Shown: piece by piece, positions 1-9,297 of the stretch
Layout: each line of letters begins with the position of its first letter
Position numbering within the stretch: position 1 is the first letter of the stretch
NCBI GenBank assembly: GCA_011365055.1
Contig: RDOG01000013.1
Coordinates: 1-64,000, forward strand
Length of the DNA: 64,000 nt
Reading direction: 5' to 3'
Source of the DNA: Promethearchaeota archaeon
Lineage (GTDB): Archaea; Asgardarchaeota; Lokiarchaeia; Helarchaeales; RDOG01
Notes under the pieces: model-generated
Told to the model about the DNA's origin: nothing
The model's database searches: none
The model's input: the letters and a program-made list of their open reading frames with translations, nothing else
Program-made: the position numbers and the translations under genes

Positions 1-1
1 A

Positions 2-1183
2 TTGAAATTAATCAAAAACAGAGTAATGTTAAGGGTATTTTTATATTTAATTGATTTAAAGGCAAGCTATGAGGTAAATAAAGATATTTTTAATGCATTT
101 TATGAAGAAAAAGAATCACGTGTTTTAAATCGAGGTCAACTTCTTTCCATAATTAAACAAAACAGATTAGCGAAAAGACAAAGCAACCTATCGACTTTAG
201 GAGCTTCTAGAATTTTAGAGGAATTGGTTAATATGAATTATATTCAAGAATCAACCAATGAACTTGGATTAGAAAAATATATTAATCAATTTTTAATTAA
301 CAAAGGAAAAATCTATACCAGAGCTTCTCCTATTTCTGATTTTTTGTATGAAGATATTCAATCAGTTATTTCGACAATAAAATATTTAAGAAAAATAAAA
401 ATCAATTCTCCTATACCTTTTAATGAGTTTAAATTAACTGAAATCTTGTGGATTAAAGAAAATCAAAGACGATTTTCTTGTTATGCATTAAGTAAAGAAG
501 GATTGAAATTGAGAGAAGAGATTTATGAATTATTTAATAATAGTATTCAAATTAACGAAAATGGAGAAATAAAAAATAAATCAATTAAGCAAATATATCA
601 TAATACTTGCTTTAATGTTTTAAAAATGCGTGCAGAGATTAATAATTTTAGGGTAAGTATAGAAAGAGCTCAAAAATTATTACAACAAAAATTAAACGAA
701 TGTTCTACTATTAGAGGAAAATCACTTCAAGAAATTCTGTATAATATGGAAAAATCTGACAAAGTAGAACAAATAAAGGAAGACATCCAAGATTTAATCA
801 ATATAAATTTATTCATTAAGATGACTTACGGAGATTTAGCTAGATTTAATGCAAAATTACAAGAATTTGTTAAAAATTTAAAGAATATTATAGAACTACA
901 AAAAGGTATTTTCGAAAAGACTGATTTTCCAAAAGCGGTTCAAAATATGTATGAAAACTTTAAAAATATGCAAAAGACATTTAAGATTCCAAGATTACTT
1001 ACTTATCAGCAATGGTTAGAAGTACAGAGAATGGAGGAAGATCCAAAATTATCAAGAGATCAAGAAGCCGCTGCAACTGAGATTTTAACTTATAGCTTTA
1101 AAGATATTTTAAATTCCATAGATAGAATATATGAATTGAAATTTAATATAGAGGAATATATAGAAAGAGGAATAGGTCTTTAA
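2..1183 (+). CDS. Unrecognised protein, winged-helix-like N-terminus, possibly 5'-truncated
   Basis: I do not recognise this family. The frame is open from a TTG at position 2, so the true start may lie before the window; 393 residues are visible. The first 180 residues alternate short helices with a segment (LSKEGLKLREEIYEL) typical of winged-helix DNA-binding folds. The rest is helical and charged, with no membrane segment, no signal peptide and no catalytic motif that I can see. It lies 23 bases upstream of the next gene on the same strand, which also has DNA-binding-like features, so the two are probably co-transcribed. A role in chromosome or DNA handling is conceivable but only inferred from the architecture. 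Confidence 0.7.
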   Translation: MKLIKNRVMLRVFLYLIDLKASYEVNKDIFNAFYEEKESRVLNRGQLLSIIKQNRLAKRQSNLSTLGASRILEELVNMNYIQESTNELGLEKYINQFLINKGKIYTRASPISDFLYEDIQSVISTIKYLRKIKINSPIPFNEFKLTEILWIKENQRRFSCYALSKEGLKLREEIYELFNNSIQINENGEIKNKSIKQIYHNTCFNVLKMRAEINNFRVSIERAQKLLQQKLNECSTIRGKSLQEILYNMEKSDKVEQIKEDIQDLININLFIKMTYGDLARFNAKLQEFVKNLKNIIELQKGIFEKTDFPKAVQNMYENFKNMQKTFKIPRLLTYQQWLEVQRMEEDPKLSRDQEAAATEILTYSFKDILNSIDRIYELKFNIEEYIERGIGL

Positions 1184-1206
1184 CTCATATATTAAAGAGT
1201 GATTAT

Positions 1207-3276
1207 TTGGAAATAAAAGATATTCAATGTCCAATATGTGGAAGTAATGATATAAAAGCATATAAACGAGAAACATCTGAGGGATATGACTTAAGTTGCG
1301 AGATCTGTAATCATTTTTGGAGATATAAAGGCGATCATTTGATTTTCATACAATCTAAAGACCTTCCTAAATCTAATAAACTATTAGATATAGAAAAAAA
1401 TGAAGATTCCTATACTATTTTTCAAAAAGTTGATGTATTAAAAGATGTAAAGGCGAGATTATCAGAAAAGGAACAAGAATTAATTAATAAATGCAAGAAA
1501 TTTAGGATTAAATCTTTATTTGTTAAATCCATCAAGAGAGATATTTTCGATATAATGAAAGATAATGCTTATTTTTCAGAGTTTTATTGTCCAAAAATCT
1601 TTTTACGCCTCTGGTATGTAGATGATACATCTAAGGAGAAAAAAGTAAAAGAGAAAAAAAATTTGGAAGATGCCCTAGCAATTTTACAGGAGTTAGGTGT
1701 GATAATTGAAAAAAAAGAAACTGTAGAAGTGCTAATGTGTTCTTTAATCAAGAGAAATTGGGGTATAAAAAAGAGCAAACTCAATCTTTCTGCAAGAAAG
1801 ATAAGAAGATGTCAAGATTTATTGAACCATCTAAGGAAATCGAAAAGGGATCAAGAATGGATTTCAGTCATCGCCATCAAAATGACTACTTCATTGAATG
1901 AAGTTATGAATCTTATCGATATAATAAATGGAGCACAAGCTGACAAGATAATTCGAATCTTGCCATATGAAGAGGAAATAACTGGTTATCAGATAGTAGT
2001 CTTTGAAGAACATGAGCGAGAAATAATCAAGGAGAAGCAAGAAAGGGTCAAGGAGAAGGAACGCATCAGGAAAGAAAGAGAACAAGAACAGTTAAGAAAG
2101 GAAGAAGAAGCAGCGAGGTTAGAAAAATTAAGGTTAGAAGAAATTCAGAAGCAAGAGGAGTACCAAGAAAACTTGAGACGACTCGAGAAAGAAAGGGAAG
2201 AACAACAAAAGTTGGAAGAACAAAGGGAGAGAATGCAAGATGTTGCACGCTTAGAAAGAATAAAAAAGAAGAAAGAAGAATTTCAATCAAAAATAAAAAA
2301 ATATAATCTTTTTAATATATTGAAAATTTTATCATCCTCCTTTAAGTTAACTCAAGCGGATCTAAAGGAAATTTGTAGACTTTTAAATATTAAGACTAAG
2401 TCGAATCATATCAAGATGCTAATAATTTATATAAACAACAATGATATCAACATTCAGGAAAAAATTGAGGCGATTATTGATACAAGACCAAATTTTTTAT
2501 CAGAGGTAGGCAAGTTAAATGATGTAAAATATAAAGAAATTCCTCATTCTGAAAATCAAGAGAAAAATAAAGAGCTATTAATTCAATATCTCGGTGGCTC
2601 ATATAGATATGACCCAAAAAAAGACTTAAACAGGAAGATTCAATCTAAAATTCCTGACAAGAAAAAGAAATTGAAAAACATCAACACGAAAAAAGATCTT
2701 ATTCATTATATAGAAAAATCGAAAATTACTCAAACTAAGGTCAATGAAATAAAAAAAGAAGATAAAATTGAAAAAGATCCAATAAAATCAGAATTACTAG
2801 AAATAAATAAAAATGATACAAACAGCGAAATACATAAAGTATTGATGACTTTATTGAACAATCAAGATGAAATAAGCGTGGATTCTTTTATTAGACAAAC
2901 AAACTTTAATTTCAAGCAATTGAAACATTTTTTATCAAATTCTGAACCAACTTCGGAGTTTATATTAATAGAAAGACCTATTTCAAAGAAAATTATAAAG
3001 ATTAAAACGAAAGAATTGCGAAAAGTAAAAAAAGAATTTGGGAAAAAGATTGAAATGGGTCTGATGTCAACGGAAAGCGAGCAATATTTAGTTCTCAAAA
3101 TGCTATCTCATCAGAATCAAGTAGAGCTCGAAAATATAGCACAAAAGCTAGAGACATCTGAGGAACATGTCAAATCCGTCCTAGATGAATTAGAAAAACT
3201 CAGCAGTAACTGGATTGTAAAGTATTCTGCAAGGGAAAAGAAAGAGAAATTCATTATTAGGAAAGAGAGTAAATAA
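1207..3276 (+). CDS. Unrecognised zinc-ribbon / coiled-coil / winged-helix protein
   Basis: The 689-residue protein begins at a TTG preceded by GAGTGA. Residues 8-34 form a zinc ribbon (C8, C11, C31, C34). Residues about 265-365 are an uninterrupted charged coiled coil rich in Glu, Lys, Arg and Gln. A basic linker follows, and the last 80 residues look like a winged helix (segment around VELENIAQKLETSEEHVKS). Zinc ribbon plus winged helix suggests nucleic-acid binding, and the coiled coil suggests oligomerisation or bridging. No enzyme motif is visible and the family is not recognised. It is the second gene of a pair with the gene ending at 1183. The reading frame stays open for 61 codons after its TAA stop (see 3277-3462). 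Confidence 0.75.
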   Translation: MEIKDIQCPICGSNDIKAYKRETSEGYDLSCEICNHFWRYKGDHLIFIQSKDLPKSNKLLDIEKNEDSYTIFQKVDVLKDVKARLSEKEQELINKCKKFRIKSLFVKSIKRDIFDIMKDNAYFSEFYCPKIFLRLWYVDDTSKEKKVKEKKNLEDALAILQELGVIIEKKETVEVLMCSLIKRNWGIKKSKLNLSARKIRRCQDLLNHLRKSKRDQEWISVIAIKMTTSLNEVMNLIDIINGAQADKIIRILPYEEEITGYQIVVFEEHEREIIKEKQERVKEKERIRKEREQEQLRKEEEAARLEKLRLEEIQKQEEYQENLRRLEKEREEQQKLEEQRERMQDVARLERIKKKKEEFQSKIKKYNLFNILKILSSSFKLTQADLKEICRLLNIKTKSNHIKMLIIYINNNDINIQEKIEAIIDTRPNFLSEVGKLNDVKYKEIPHSENQEKNKELLIQYLGGSYRYDPKKDLNRKIQSKIPDKKKKLKNINTKKDLIHYIEKSKITQTKVNEIKKEDKIEKDPIKSELLEINKNDTNSEIHKVLMTLLNNQDEISVDSFIRQTNFNFKQLKHFLSNSEPTSEFILIERPISKKIIKIKTKELRKVKKEFGKKIEMGLMSTESEQYLVLKMLSHQNQVELENIAQKLETSEEHVKSVLDELEKLSSNWIVKYSAREKKEKFIIRKESK

Positions 3277-3462
3277 ACGAAGGAAGATCTCGTCTGGCGA
3301 GATGTTATCACTATAACGATCATTATATCAATTTCGCTGAGGATGGCATTCAAGAATGCTAACTCCATCATTTCTCTGATTTATTTTATTTTATTCAGAA
3401 GAAGAATTCCGCAAGAAATGCTGAATAATTATAATTTCTTGAAGTTATTTCCAAATTTTTAA
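3277..3462 (+). other. In-frame open extension after the stop of the zinc-ribbon gene, membrane-helix-like
   Basis: Directly after the TAA at 3274-3276 the same frame stays open for 61 codons to a TAA at 3460-3462. It encodes a hydrophobic stretch (VITITIIISISL) followed by a basic, partly hydrophobic tail (LIYFILFRRRIPQEM). The only ATG is internal, near 3343, and no ribosome-binding site is visible before it. It may be the remains of a longer C-terminus, a small separate gene, or chance. The remaining bases to 3793 show no gene or RNA that I can recognise. Confidence 0.25.
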
Positions 3463-3793
3463 TAATTATTATCATATTAGTTCTTAAATGCACCATTTCC
3501 ATCCCCCTCATGGAGGACTTGCTTCTCGGCTCCAACTTGAACTTTTCCTTAATGACGTTTTTCTAGCTTAAAAGACTTAGCTTTTGCTAAAAATAGGTCA
3601 TGACTTTAAATGATGAAATCATTTACTTATAGAACCACCTTGTATCGTGTGCATCATGCAAAAAGACTAGTTAATTTCCGTGTATAGTAAAAAAATACAA
3701 GCAAACCAGAGCTGCATGTTACTTATTTACCGAGAATTATCAGCTCGGGCAACAGCAATTACAATCGTCAAAAACTTGCATGGTTTGCAAGAA

Positions 3794-4273
3794 TTATAAG
3801 AGGGTGATTATTCCATTATGCAAGCAGGTACCAACTTTCTCATCGTGATTCATAAAAGGGAAAAAATAATAGGGAATGGAAAACCCATTCACCACTTTTA
3901 AACTCAAGTATTTTTGTTGCAATGCTTGAAAGTGTGCCACGTTATCGGTAATGAGCATGTTAAGCCCGTGAGACATGCATTCTTGCACGATTAATTCATC
4001 ATTATCTCGAAAGTTCTCGTGATGACCTTCATTTTTCAAGATCTTAACTCCTAGAAGTGCTAAAAACTCATACTTTAATTTGAGAGAATGTTCAAATTTT
4101 CGAAAATATTCAAATTCTTTCAAGACCGTTTTGCTCACGTGAATCTGAAAGAAATTTTGGTAAATCTTGAATTCAATTCCATGCCAATCACCTAGAAACA
4201 ACCTGATTAATGTAGACGTATCTATTCCAGCCTGTATTAAACACCCATCAGGAAGGATTCTTTTTATTTTCAT
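3794..4273 (-). CDS. PIN-like domain protein (putative ribonuclease)
   Basis: The 159-residue protein has a PIN-domain layout. An N-terminal acidic motif (GIDTSTL, D18) is followed by a helix with a conserved Glu (KEFEYF) and then a central acidic helix (NDELIVQECMSHG) leading to ITDNVAHF, the usual third acidic site. PIN domains are Mg-dependent single-strand ribonucleases, often VapC-type toxins. No antitoxin-like small gene lies next to it; the neighbour is a divergent 849-residue unknown protein. The start is ATG with GGTGA a few bases upstream. The region is visibly richer in GC than its surroundings, which suggests transfer. The PIN fold is reasonably clear; the toxin role is not established. 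Confidence 0.75.
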   Translation of the reverse strand: MKIKRILPDGCLIQAGIDTSTLIRLFLGDWHGIEFKIYQNFFQIHVSKTVLKEFEYFRKFEHSLKLKYEFLALLGVKILKNEGHHENFRDNDELIVQECMSHGLNMLITDNVAHFQALQQKYLSLKVVNGFSIPYYFFPFMNHDEKVGTCLHNGIITLL

Positions 4274-4331
4274 GTTTTTTCACCATTTTTCCTACTAATC
4301 TATAATAAATTAATGATATTTAAGTTAAATT

Positions 4332-6881
4332 ATGCCAGAATTATGGTATACCTTACTTCCGCCGCGGAAAAAACGTGAGAATAATTCCGCTTGCAATTTG
4401 CGGCGGAAAAATTTGGTAAAAAATTCCGATGTGAAAACCCTATTATATAATGATGCCAAGTCATACTCGGTGGTAGGCTTGTATTCAACAAATCACGAAT
4501 TTTTTATGGATTTAAGACGACGATTGGATGAATTCCGCGAAAAAGACGAGAAGAAAAATACAATTCGAAAGGAATTGTGCAAGAGATACATTTATTTCTT
4601 GAGAAATGACGTACAACAGAAGGAATTGGAGAAGCTTCCAGATCTTAAGTTGCCCGAACTGCTTACATGTTACATTCGATTTACGTATTTTTCTGACGAC
4701 AAGTTTATGTTATTAGAGGATTTCATCGACAAGATCAACGATTCTGATGTCGATTTGTTCATAACTGATAGCGTTCTCGGGAAAAAATTCATCATAAAAT
4801 CCTCGGAATCCGTGCGAAAGGAGTTCGTGAAGCGATTGGAGCAACTGAAAATTTTCGTTGTTTCATATGATAACCCATACTTGAAATTTAAAATGGCTAG
4901 CGATGAATTTTACGAAAAAACACATCAATTTCTTTCCAAACTAAAGGAGTTCTTGGAGCGGCCAATTCAAATCCTTCCCCGTGAAGATGAAAAGCGGTTT
5001 TCTCAATCAGTAACACCTAAAAAACCGGTTGCTGAAAAGAAGACGCCAGAATTATTTGATTTGGCGGATTGGCTGCTCTCTGATTGGCTAAAAATAAAGT
5101 TCAATTTACGAAACTTGTCTGCGGGGCAATTAGATTTCTTGATTCGGCTGGAGACACACATAAATGTCCATCGAGATGATCTATACGCTTATTTATTTGA
5201 TCCTCACGAACAGATAATGACGACGATTCTTAAGAAATCCACGATTCAAGCAAACCTCGCCCTGTTGAAGACCATTTATTCATTGGATTCCCGCCCCGGC
5301 TTGAAGAATTTAATCAACTTACAGCAATTTGAAACCATGCTACAATCAGAGGAACTTTGCATTCATTTCACGAGGCATTATAAAGAGTATCTTGCATTCA
5401 TCGAAGCTCAAAAACATTTAAAATTAATACATGTTCCGACTTTAGTCTCTATCGTGAATAATTTTGACAAGACTGACCAACTGCTTTCATTTCTACAATC
5501 CGGCAATTGGGTGCGCCCGTGGAACAATCCTCGTTCATCTTCCCACCGCAGTCAAAGTGATTTTTTTCTTTTGAAAATATACGATATGCAGGATGTTGTG
5601 GAAACCTTCATTCAAAAAATAAACGAAATATTTTCTCTATCAGATTACATGGCGTTAACGAGGGGACTACATGTTGTTTCTGACAAGGAAAAAATCGTGC
5701 TGAATGAAATTATTCATCACGCACTTAACATTTCAGTCTTACAGAAAAAAATATTCGAAGCTTCTTTTGAGCAGAAAATTAAATTTTTCGATTCCTTACG
5801 ATTTTTCGGCAAATATCGAGAAGAAATGCTAAAAAGATTAGTAAATCTAAATGAATTATATCAAAATTTCGTTGAAATGCTCGAAAATAGTCCATTGAAT
5901 GATGAGCAGTTACGATCTTTCTTAATAGACAGTTTTGAATACTTGGCACCTCACGACCAGTACAAAGTACGATTCTTTACTCCCAAGCGAGTTCGGTTAC
6001 TTCAAGATGCTTGCACGACCTTTGCATTAAAATCGTTATTATTGGAGCTTTCTAAAGAATATTCCATCGCATTAGAATCGAATTTTGTTGAAAAAGTTAA
6101 GCAAGAGGAGTCAGTCATTAACTGGAACAAGTTTCAAGAATTTGTGACCAAGAAATATCAAATTATTTCTCAAGACCTTGACTGGATCAACAAATTTTAT
6201 CCCCACTACAAGAACATTGAGGATGTCAAGCAATTCTTGAGGGAAGAAGCTCTAAAATCTTTCACCATTCAAGGGCGCTTGGACGAAAGACTTCATGGTG
6301 TTAATTCGCTATACCCTTACATGTCATTTTTTGGCTTGTGCTTTGATGACTTGGAGGTTTTTTCTAAAGTTCAAGACGCCATGCTGGCAGAGCCCGATCT
6401 TTATGTCTTCTTCTGCACGCTCACGGATTTTTCCGAAAATTATTACAAAGGGTTCCCTGAATGGCAACAATTCATTTCCATTGAAGTCCTAAAAAATAGG
6501 ATAATATCCCAGTATGAAGGAGGAAAGCCCATTTCCATTGGTGATATTTACAACATAAAAAAATTTGCACCCGAACTTGTGCATAAAATTGATTGGATGC
6601 ATTATTTTACCAAGAATTTTGAAGCGGAAGTCAAGCTTGGATTTCGTCACCTATCTAAAGTTGCTAGTGAAATTGAACAAATCACAAAGCAAGAAATATC
6701 CCACGTCACGTCAATCAGATCGCTTATGAAAACGTTAATTTCAGAAAAATATCGCTTCTTTTTTAATGATGAAGAAGTAGATGCATTCATCAAGAAGTAC
6801 GTGAAACCTTGTACTCAAGAAGAGATCAGTCAGTTAAAAAAATTCCAAGAAATAATGCAAGAATATCGATTTTTTCAATAA
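4332..6881 (+). CDS. Large unrecognised helical protein (849 residues)
   Basis: No family is recognised. The protein is soluble-looking and predicted mostly helical. It is rich in Phe, Leu, Lys and Glu, with no membrane segment, Walker motif or metal-binding cluster visible. The ATG at 4332 has no convincing ribosome-binding site. The first 33 codons are basic and overlap GC-rich inverted repeats, so GTG 4431 or TTG 4413 are plausible true starts. Codon and base use here is more GC-rich than in most of the window and resembles the divergent PIN gene and the transposase at the right edge. I infer that the PIN gene and this gene form an acquired island. A defence or mobile-element role is possible but unsupported by motif. 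Confidence 0.7.
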   Translation: MPELWYTLLPPRKKRENNSACNLRRKNLVKNSDVKTLLYNDAKSYSVVGLYSTNHEFFMDLRRRLDEFREKDEKKNTIRKELCKRYIYFLRNDVQQKELEKLPDLKLPELLTCYIRFTYFSDDKFMLLEDFIDKINDSDVDLFITDSVLGKKFIIKSSESVRKEFVKRLEQLKIFVVSYDNPYLKFKMASDEFYEKTHQFLSKLKEFLERPIQILPREDEKRFSQSVTPKKPVAEKKTPELFDLADWLLSDWLKIKFNLRNLSAGQLDFLIRLETHINVHRDDLYAYLFDPHEQIMTTILKKSTIQANLALLKTIYSLDSRPGLKNLINLQQFETMLQSEELCIHFTRHYKEYLAFIEAQKHLKLIHVPTLVSIVNNFDKTDQLLSFLQSGNWVRPWNNPRSSSHRSQSDFFLLKIYDMQDVVETFIQKINEIFSLSDYMALTRGLHVVSDKEKIVLNEIIHHALNISVLQKKIFEASFEQKIKFFDSLRFFGKYREEMLKRLVNLNELYQNFVEMLENSPLNDEQLRSFLIDSFEYLAPHDQYKVRFFTPKRVRLLQDACTTFALKSLLLELSKEYSIALESNFVEKVKQEESVINWNKFQEFVTKKYQIISQDLDWINKFYPHYKNIEDVKQFLREEALKSFTIQGRLDERLHGVNSLYPYMSFFGLCFDDLEVFSKVQDAMLAEPDLYVFFCTLTDFSENYYKGFPEWQQFISIEVLKNRIISQYEGGKPISIGDIYNIKKFAPELVHKIDWMHYFTKNFEAEVKLGFRHLSKVASEIEQITKQEISHVTSIRSLMKTLISEKYRFFFNDEEVDAFIKKYVKPCTQEEISQLKKFQEIMQEYRFFQ
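4357..4408. repeat. Pair of symmetric GCGGAA elements between divergent genes
   Basis: Positions 4357-4369 form the odd-length palindrome TTCCGCCGCGGAA. At 4385-4390 a TTCCGC is matched by an inverted GCGGAA at 4403-4408. Such GC-rich symmetric half-sites stand out strongly in this AT-rich DNA. They lie inside the annotated first 30 codons of the downstream gene, close to the start of the divergent PIN gene. Possible explanations are an operator, a mobile-element end or a structured leader. If they are regulatory, the downstream gene probably starts later, for example at TTG 4413 or GTG 4431. Confidence 0.4.
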
Positions 6882-6989
6882 TTTGGCAACTTTAAGGATT
6901 TCTTTTCCTTTTTTATGATAATCTTAAAATATATAATCATTTTACATTGTATATATCTGAAAAAAGGGAAATCATATAGGTGATACGAG

Positions 6990-7616
6990 ATGCCTGCTTC
7001 TCACGGTTTTTGGTGTAACTCGCGAACGATACCAATAAAATGTAGAAATTGTGGAAAAAATATTTTTTATTTTTCATATGACTGTGGATGTAGTTTATTG
7101 TTTGATGCTTTGAGAGACCCGTGGCCATTTCACTTTTGTCTGAGAGCAAGAAAAAGTTTTATTAAAACTTCAACTCTACCCAAAAAGCCTAAAATTTTAA
7201 ATGATGGAAAATACACGATTCTTTTTGATGAGATTATAAAATCCCCTATTGAATCAATAAAAGGAATAGGTATTCAAATGGCAGATGACATGAATCTATT
7301 AGAAATATTTACTATTGAAGATTTTATAAAAACTCCGACGAATCTATTGAAAACAATTCCTAATTTAAGCCATACTCTAATTAAAGGAATAAAGGAAGAA
7401 TTCGGCATTTCTTTATTGGTTAAAAACTTTAGAAAAGATCATTTAACAAGTTTAACTTCGCTAGGAATTTATTGTTTAGAGGATTTAATACAAAGAATTG
7501 ATGATCTTGAGAATTCTGATTCCCAAACATTTAGAGAAGTATTTGAGACTGAAATGGAGTTAAAAATGATTAAGAAGATTCTTGATGATGTCGAAATAAA
7601 AAATATTGAATATTAA
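6990..7616 (+). CDS. Cys-rich zinc-binding domain fused to helix-hairpin-helix-like region
   Basis: The 208-residue protein starts at an ATG placed five bases after a GGTGAT ribosome-binding site (6979-6984). Residues 1-50 carry a Cys/His-rich pattern: CNS, then KCRNCGK, DCGC, and PWPFHFC. This matches a widespread small zinc module of unknown function. The second half contains two segments resembling helix-hairpin-helix repeats (IKGIGIQMADDM and TIPNLSHTLIKGI), as found in non-specific DNA-binding proteins. I infer a zinc-stabilised nucleic-acid-binding protein; no catalytic site is seen. It lies in the same orientation as the downstream YkgJ-type gene, 38 bases away, so the two may share a transcript. 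Confidence 0.7.
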   Translation: MPASHGFWCNSRTIPIKCRNCGKNIFYFSYDCGCSLLFDALRDPWPFHFCLRARKSFIKTSTLPKKPKILNDGKYTILFDEIIKSPIESIKGIGIQMADDMNLLEIFTIEDFIKTPTNLLKTIPNLSHTLIKGIKEEFGISLLVKNFRKDHLTSLTSLGIYCLEDLIQRIDDLENSDSQTFREVFETEMELKMIKKILDDVEIKNIEY

Positions 7617-7654
7617 TCTGAAGATACAAAAAAGGAGCAAGTAGGTATGAAAGA

Positions 7655-8680
7655 ATGGTGGAAATGAACGAGGAAATAAGTAGAATCATTAGATGGATAG
7701 ATGATCATTACGACGAGTTATTATTAGAATGGTCATGCATTCAATGTGGCGATTGTTGTAAGATTTGGGGTGGATATATTAGAGTAATGGGTGATGATAA
7801 TAATCGCTGGGAAAATATAATAGTTAAGTCAAATTTAGGGACTTTTCCTATGTTTGATTTCATAGAAGGCGAGCATATCGTGATAAATCCTCGAAATGGT
7901 GAAGATTTAAGAAACTGCCCCTTTTTACGGAAGATGCGAGAGGAAGATAAATATATTTGTATGATAAACGATCCCAAGATTAAGCCTAACACGTGCAGGT
8001 TATTTCAGAAAGATCAAGTAAGAATTGAATGCCGAAACATGCGAGCATTAATAAAGAAGAAGAGGAATGATGAATTATTTACCGATAAATCTGGACAGTT
8101 TATGGCCGAGATGAGGAGATCCCTTTCTGAAATAAATAAAAAGCATGAAGCATCAAGATGGAAGGAATATTTAGATAAAAATTTTAAAAATGATCTTCCC
8201 CCTTGGGGAATTGTTTTTAAAGGGTACCTATACCTTTTAGATAATGAATTTGAAACTGCTCACGAGGCTTTTAAGCAGCTGGAAAAATTAACATTAAAAG
8301 AAATCCAAGAGAAATCATACAAATCAGATCCTCCTATGGATTTTCTCATTTTTCTTAATGAATTTTATTTCAAGAAAAAATTAAGAAAGTTACTTTTTGA
8401 ATTTGATAATTTTACAGATATTCTTTTTAAAATTGGTCTTATAGAAAGCTTCATGGGTCACCATGCAACTTCCAGCAGCATTCTCCTATTAGTATTGGAA
8501 AAGGACGAGACTTACTTAGATATCATTAAAAATCACGAATCTTTCCCTTTTTTTAGGAAATTAGAAGAAAAATTTGACGATTTTTTTAGACAAATAAGCT
8601 TATGGAAAAAAAGTGGTAAAAAGACATACAAGGAGTATGTTGAATATCGTCATGAATTGGACCGAAAGAGAAGTTTTTAA
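7655..8680 (+). CDS. YkgJ-family CxxCxxCC cysteine-cluster protein with C-terminal helical extension
   Basis: Residues around 28-36 read CIQCGDCC, the signature of the YkgJ (zinc- or iron-chelating) family. Further cysteines follow in NCPF, YICM, NTCRLF and ECRNM, so the first 130 residues form the expected metal-binding domain. The remaining 200 residues are an added helical domain with TPR-like character (segment DNEFETAHEAFKQLEKL). The family function is unknown and metal-cluster binding is inferred. The start is ATG at 7655; an upstream ATG at 7648 is in another frame and closes at once. The gene follows a zinc-module gene in the same orientation. Confidence 0.85.
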   Translation: MVEMNEEISRIIRWIDDHYDELLLEWSCIQCGDCCKIWGGYIRVMGDDNNRWENIIVKSNLGTFPMFDFIEGEHIVINPRNGEDLRNCPFLRKMREEDKYICMINDPKIKPNTCRLFQKDQVRIECRNMRALIKKKRNDELFTDKSGQFMAEMRRSLSEINKKHEASRWKEYLDKNFKNDLPPWGIVFKGYLYLLDNEFETAHEAFKQLEKLTLKEIQEKSYKSDPPMDFLIFLNEFYFKKKLRKLLFEFDNFTDILFKIGLIESFMGHHATSSSILLLVLEKDETYLDIIKNHESFPFFRKLEEKFDDFFRQISLWKKSGKKTYKEYVEYRHELDRKRSF

Positions 8681-8743
8681 TTAAAATAAATGAATTCATC
8701 TTGAAAGAAAAAGAAAAGCATTCAGAATTAAGGAGGCTATTTT

Positions 8744-9230
8744 TTATCTTTTTTCAATTTCTTTGATCATTTTGATAATAACACGACGATGATTTCTGCG
8801 ACACCGACATCCAAGCAGTGCAAGAGAGCTTAAATCGCCGGTTGAGGACACATTAATTTCTTCATTTTTTTATTTTTTGTTTTTTTTCTTCCAAAGCAGA
8901 AGGCATTCGAGATCACTAAAAGGAATTTTGATCCAAGATCGATCTCTAATAGTATATTTCTTTTATCAAGAAATAGCGATGTCTCCAAGAGCAACGCTAC
9001 ATTAAAGATATCTTCAATTATTGACTCGAGTAATGTTGGACTCCATTTAACGAGTCATCATCATCATAAAACTTATTTCCCTAATTTTCACGGTTATAAT
9101 GATGATCTTTCAATTAATTTCAAAGATCAGCGTTTATGACATTTTCCCTTAAAGCATGCCGGCTCAAATAAAAAATTTGATGTAAGGATTTTTGATACCC
9201 ACCAAAAGTCCATAGTGACTTTTTTTCCAT
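8744..9230 (-). other. Gene-poor stretch with short minus-strand open segments, possible decayed gene
   Basis: The 617 bases from 8681 to 9297 contain no intact gene. On the minus strand several coding-looking segments follow each other in different frames. One starts with an ATG at 9230 and ends at TGA 9120 (36 codons). A long open segment covers about 9055-8830, and a third reaches a TAA at 8744 with a Cys/Arg-rich end (LLGCRCRRNHRRV). Broken frames in a row suggest a decayed gene, but no family can be named and chance cannot be excluded. No tRNA or other RNA is recognised here. Confidence 0.25.
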
Positions 9231-9297
9231 ATTACAAAACCTAATTTAGAAGCATTAATATTTGTTAGATATAGAAATTTTATATAGTGGATAGATC

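Noticed and set aside
1..1183. Wadjet JetA-like defence gene
   Set aside because: The winged-helix-like start is suggestive, but the next gene is not JetB and no JetC or JetD follows.
3463..3793. tRNA or other structured RNA in the gap
   Set aside because: Some GC-richer words occur, but no cloverleaf arms or TTCGA-type loop could be assembled. No tRNA or rRNA was recognised anywhere in the window.
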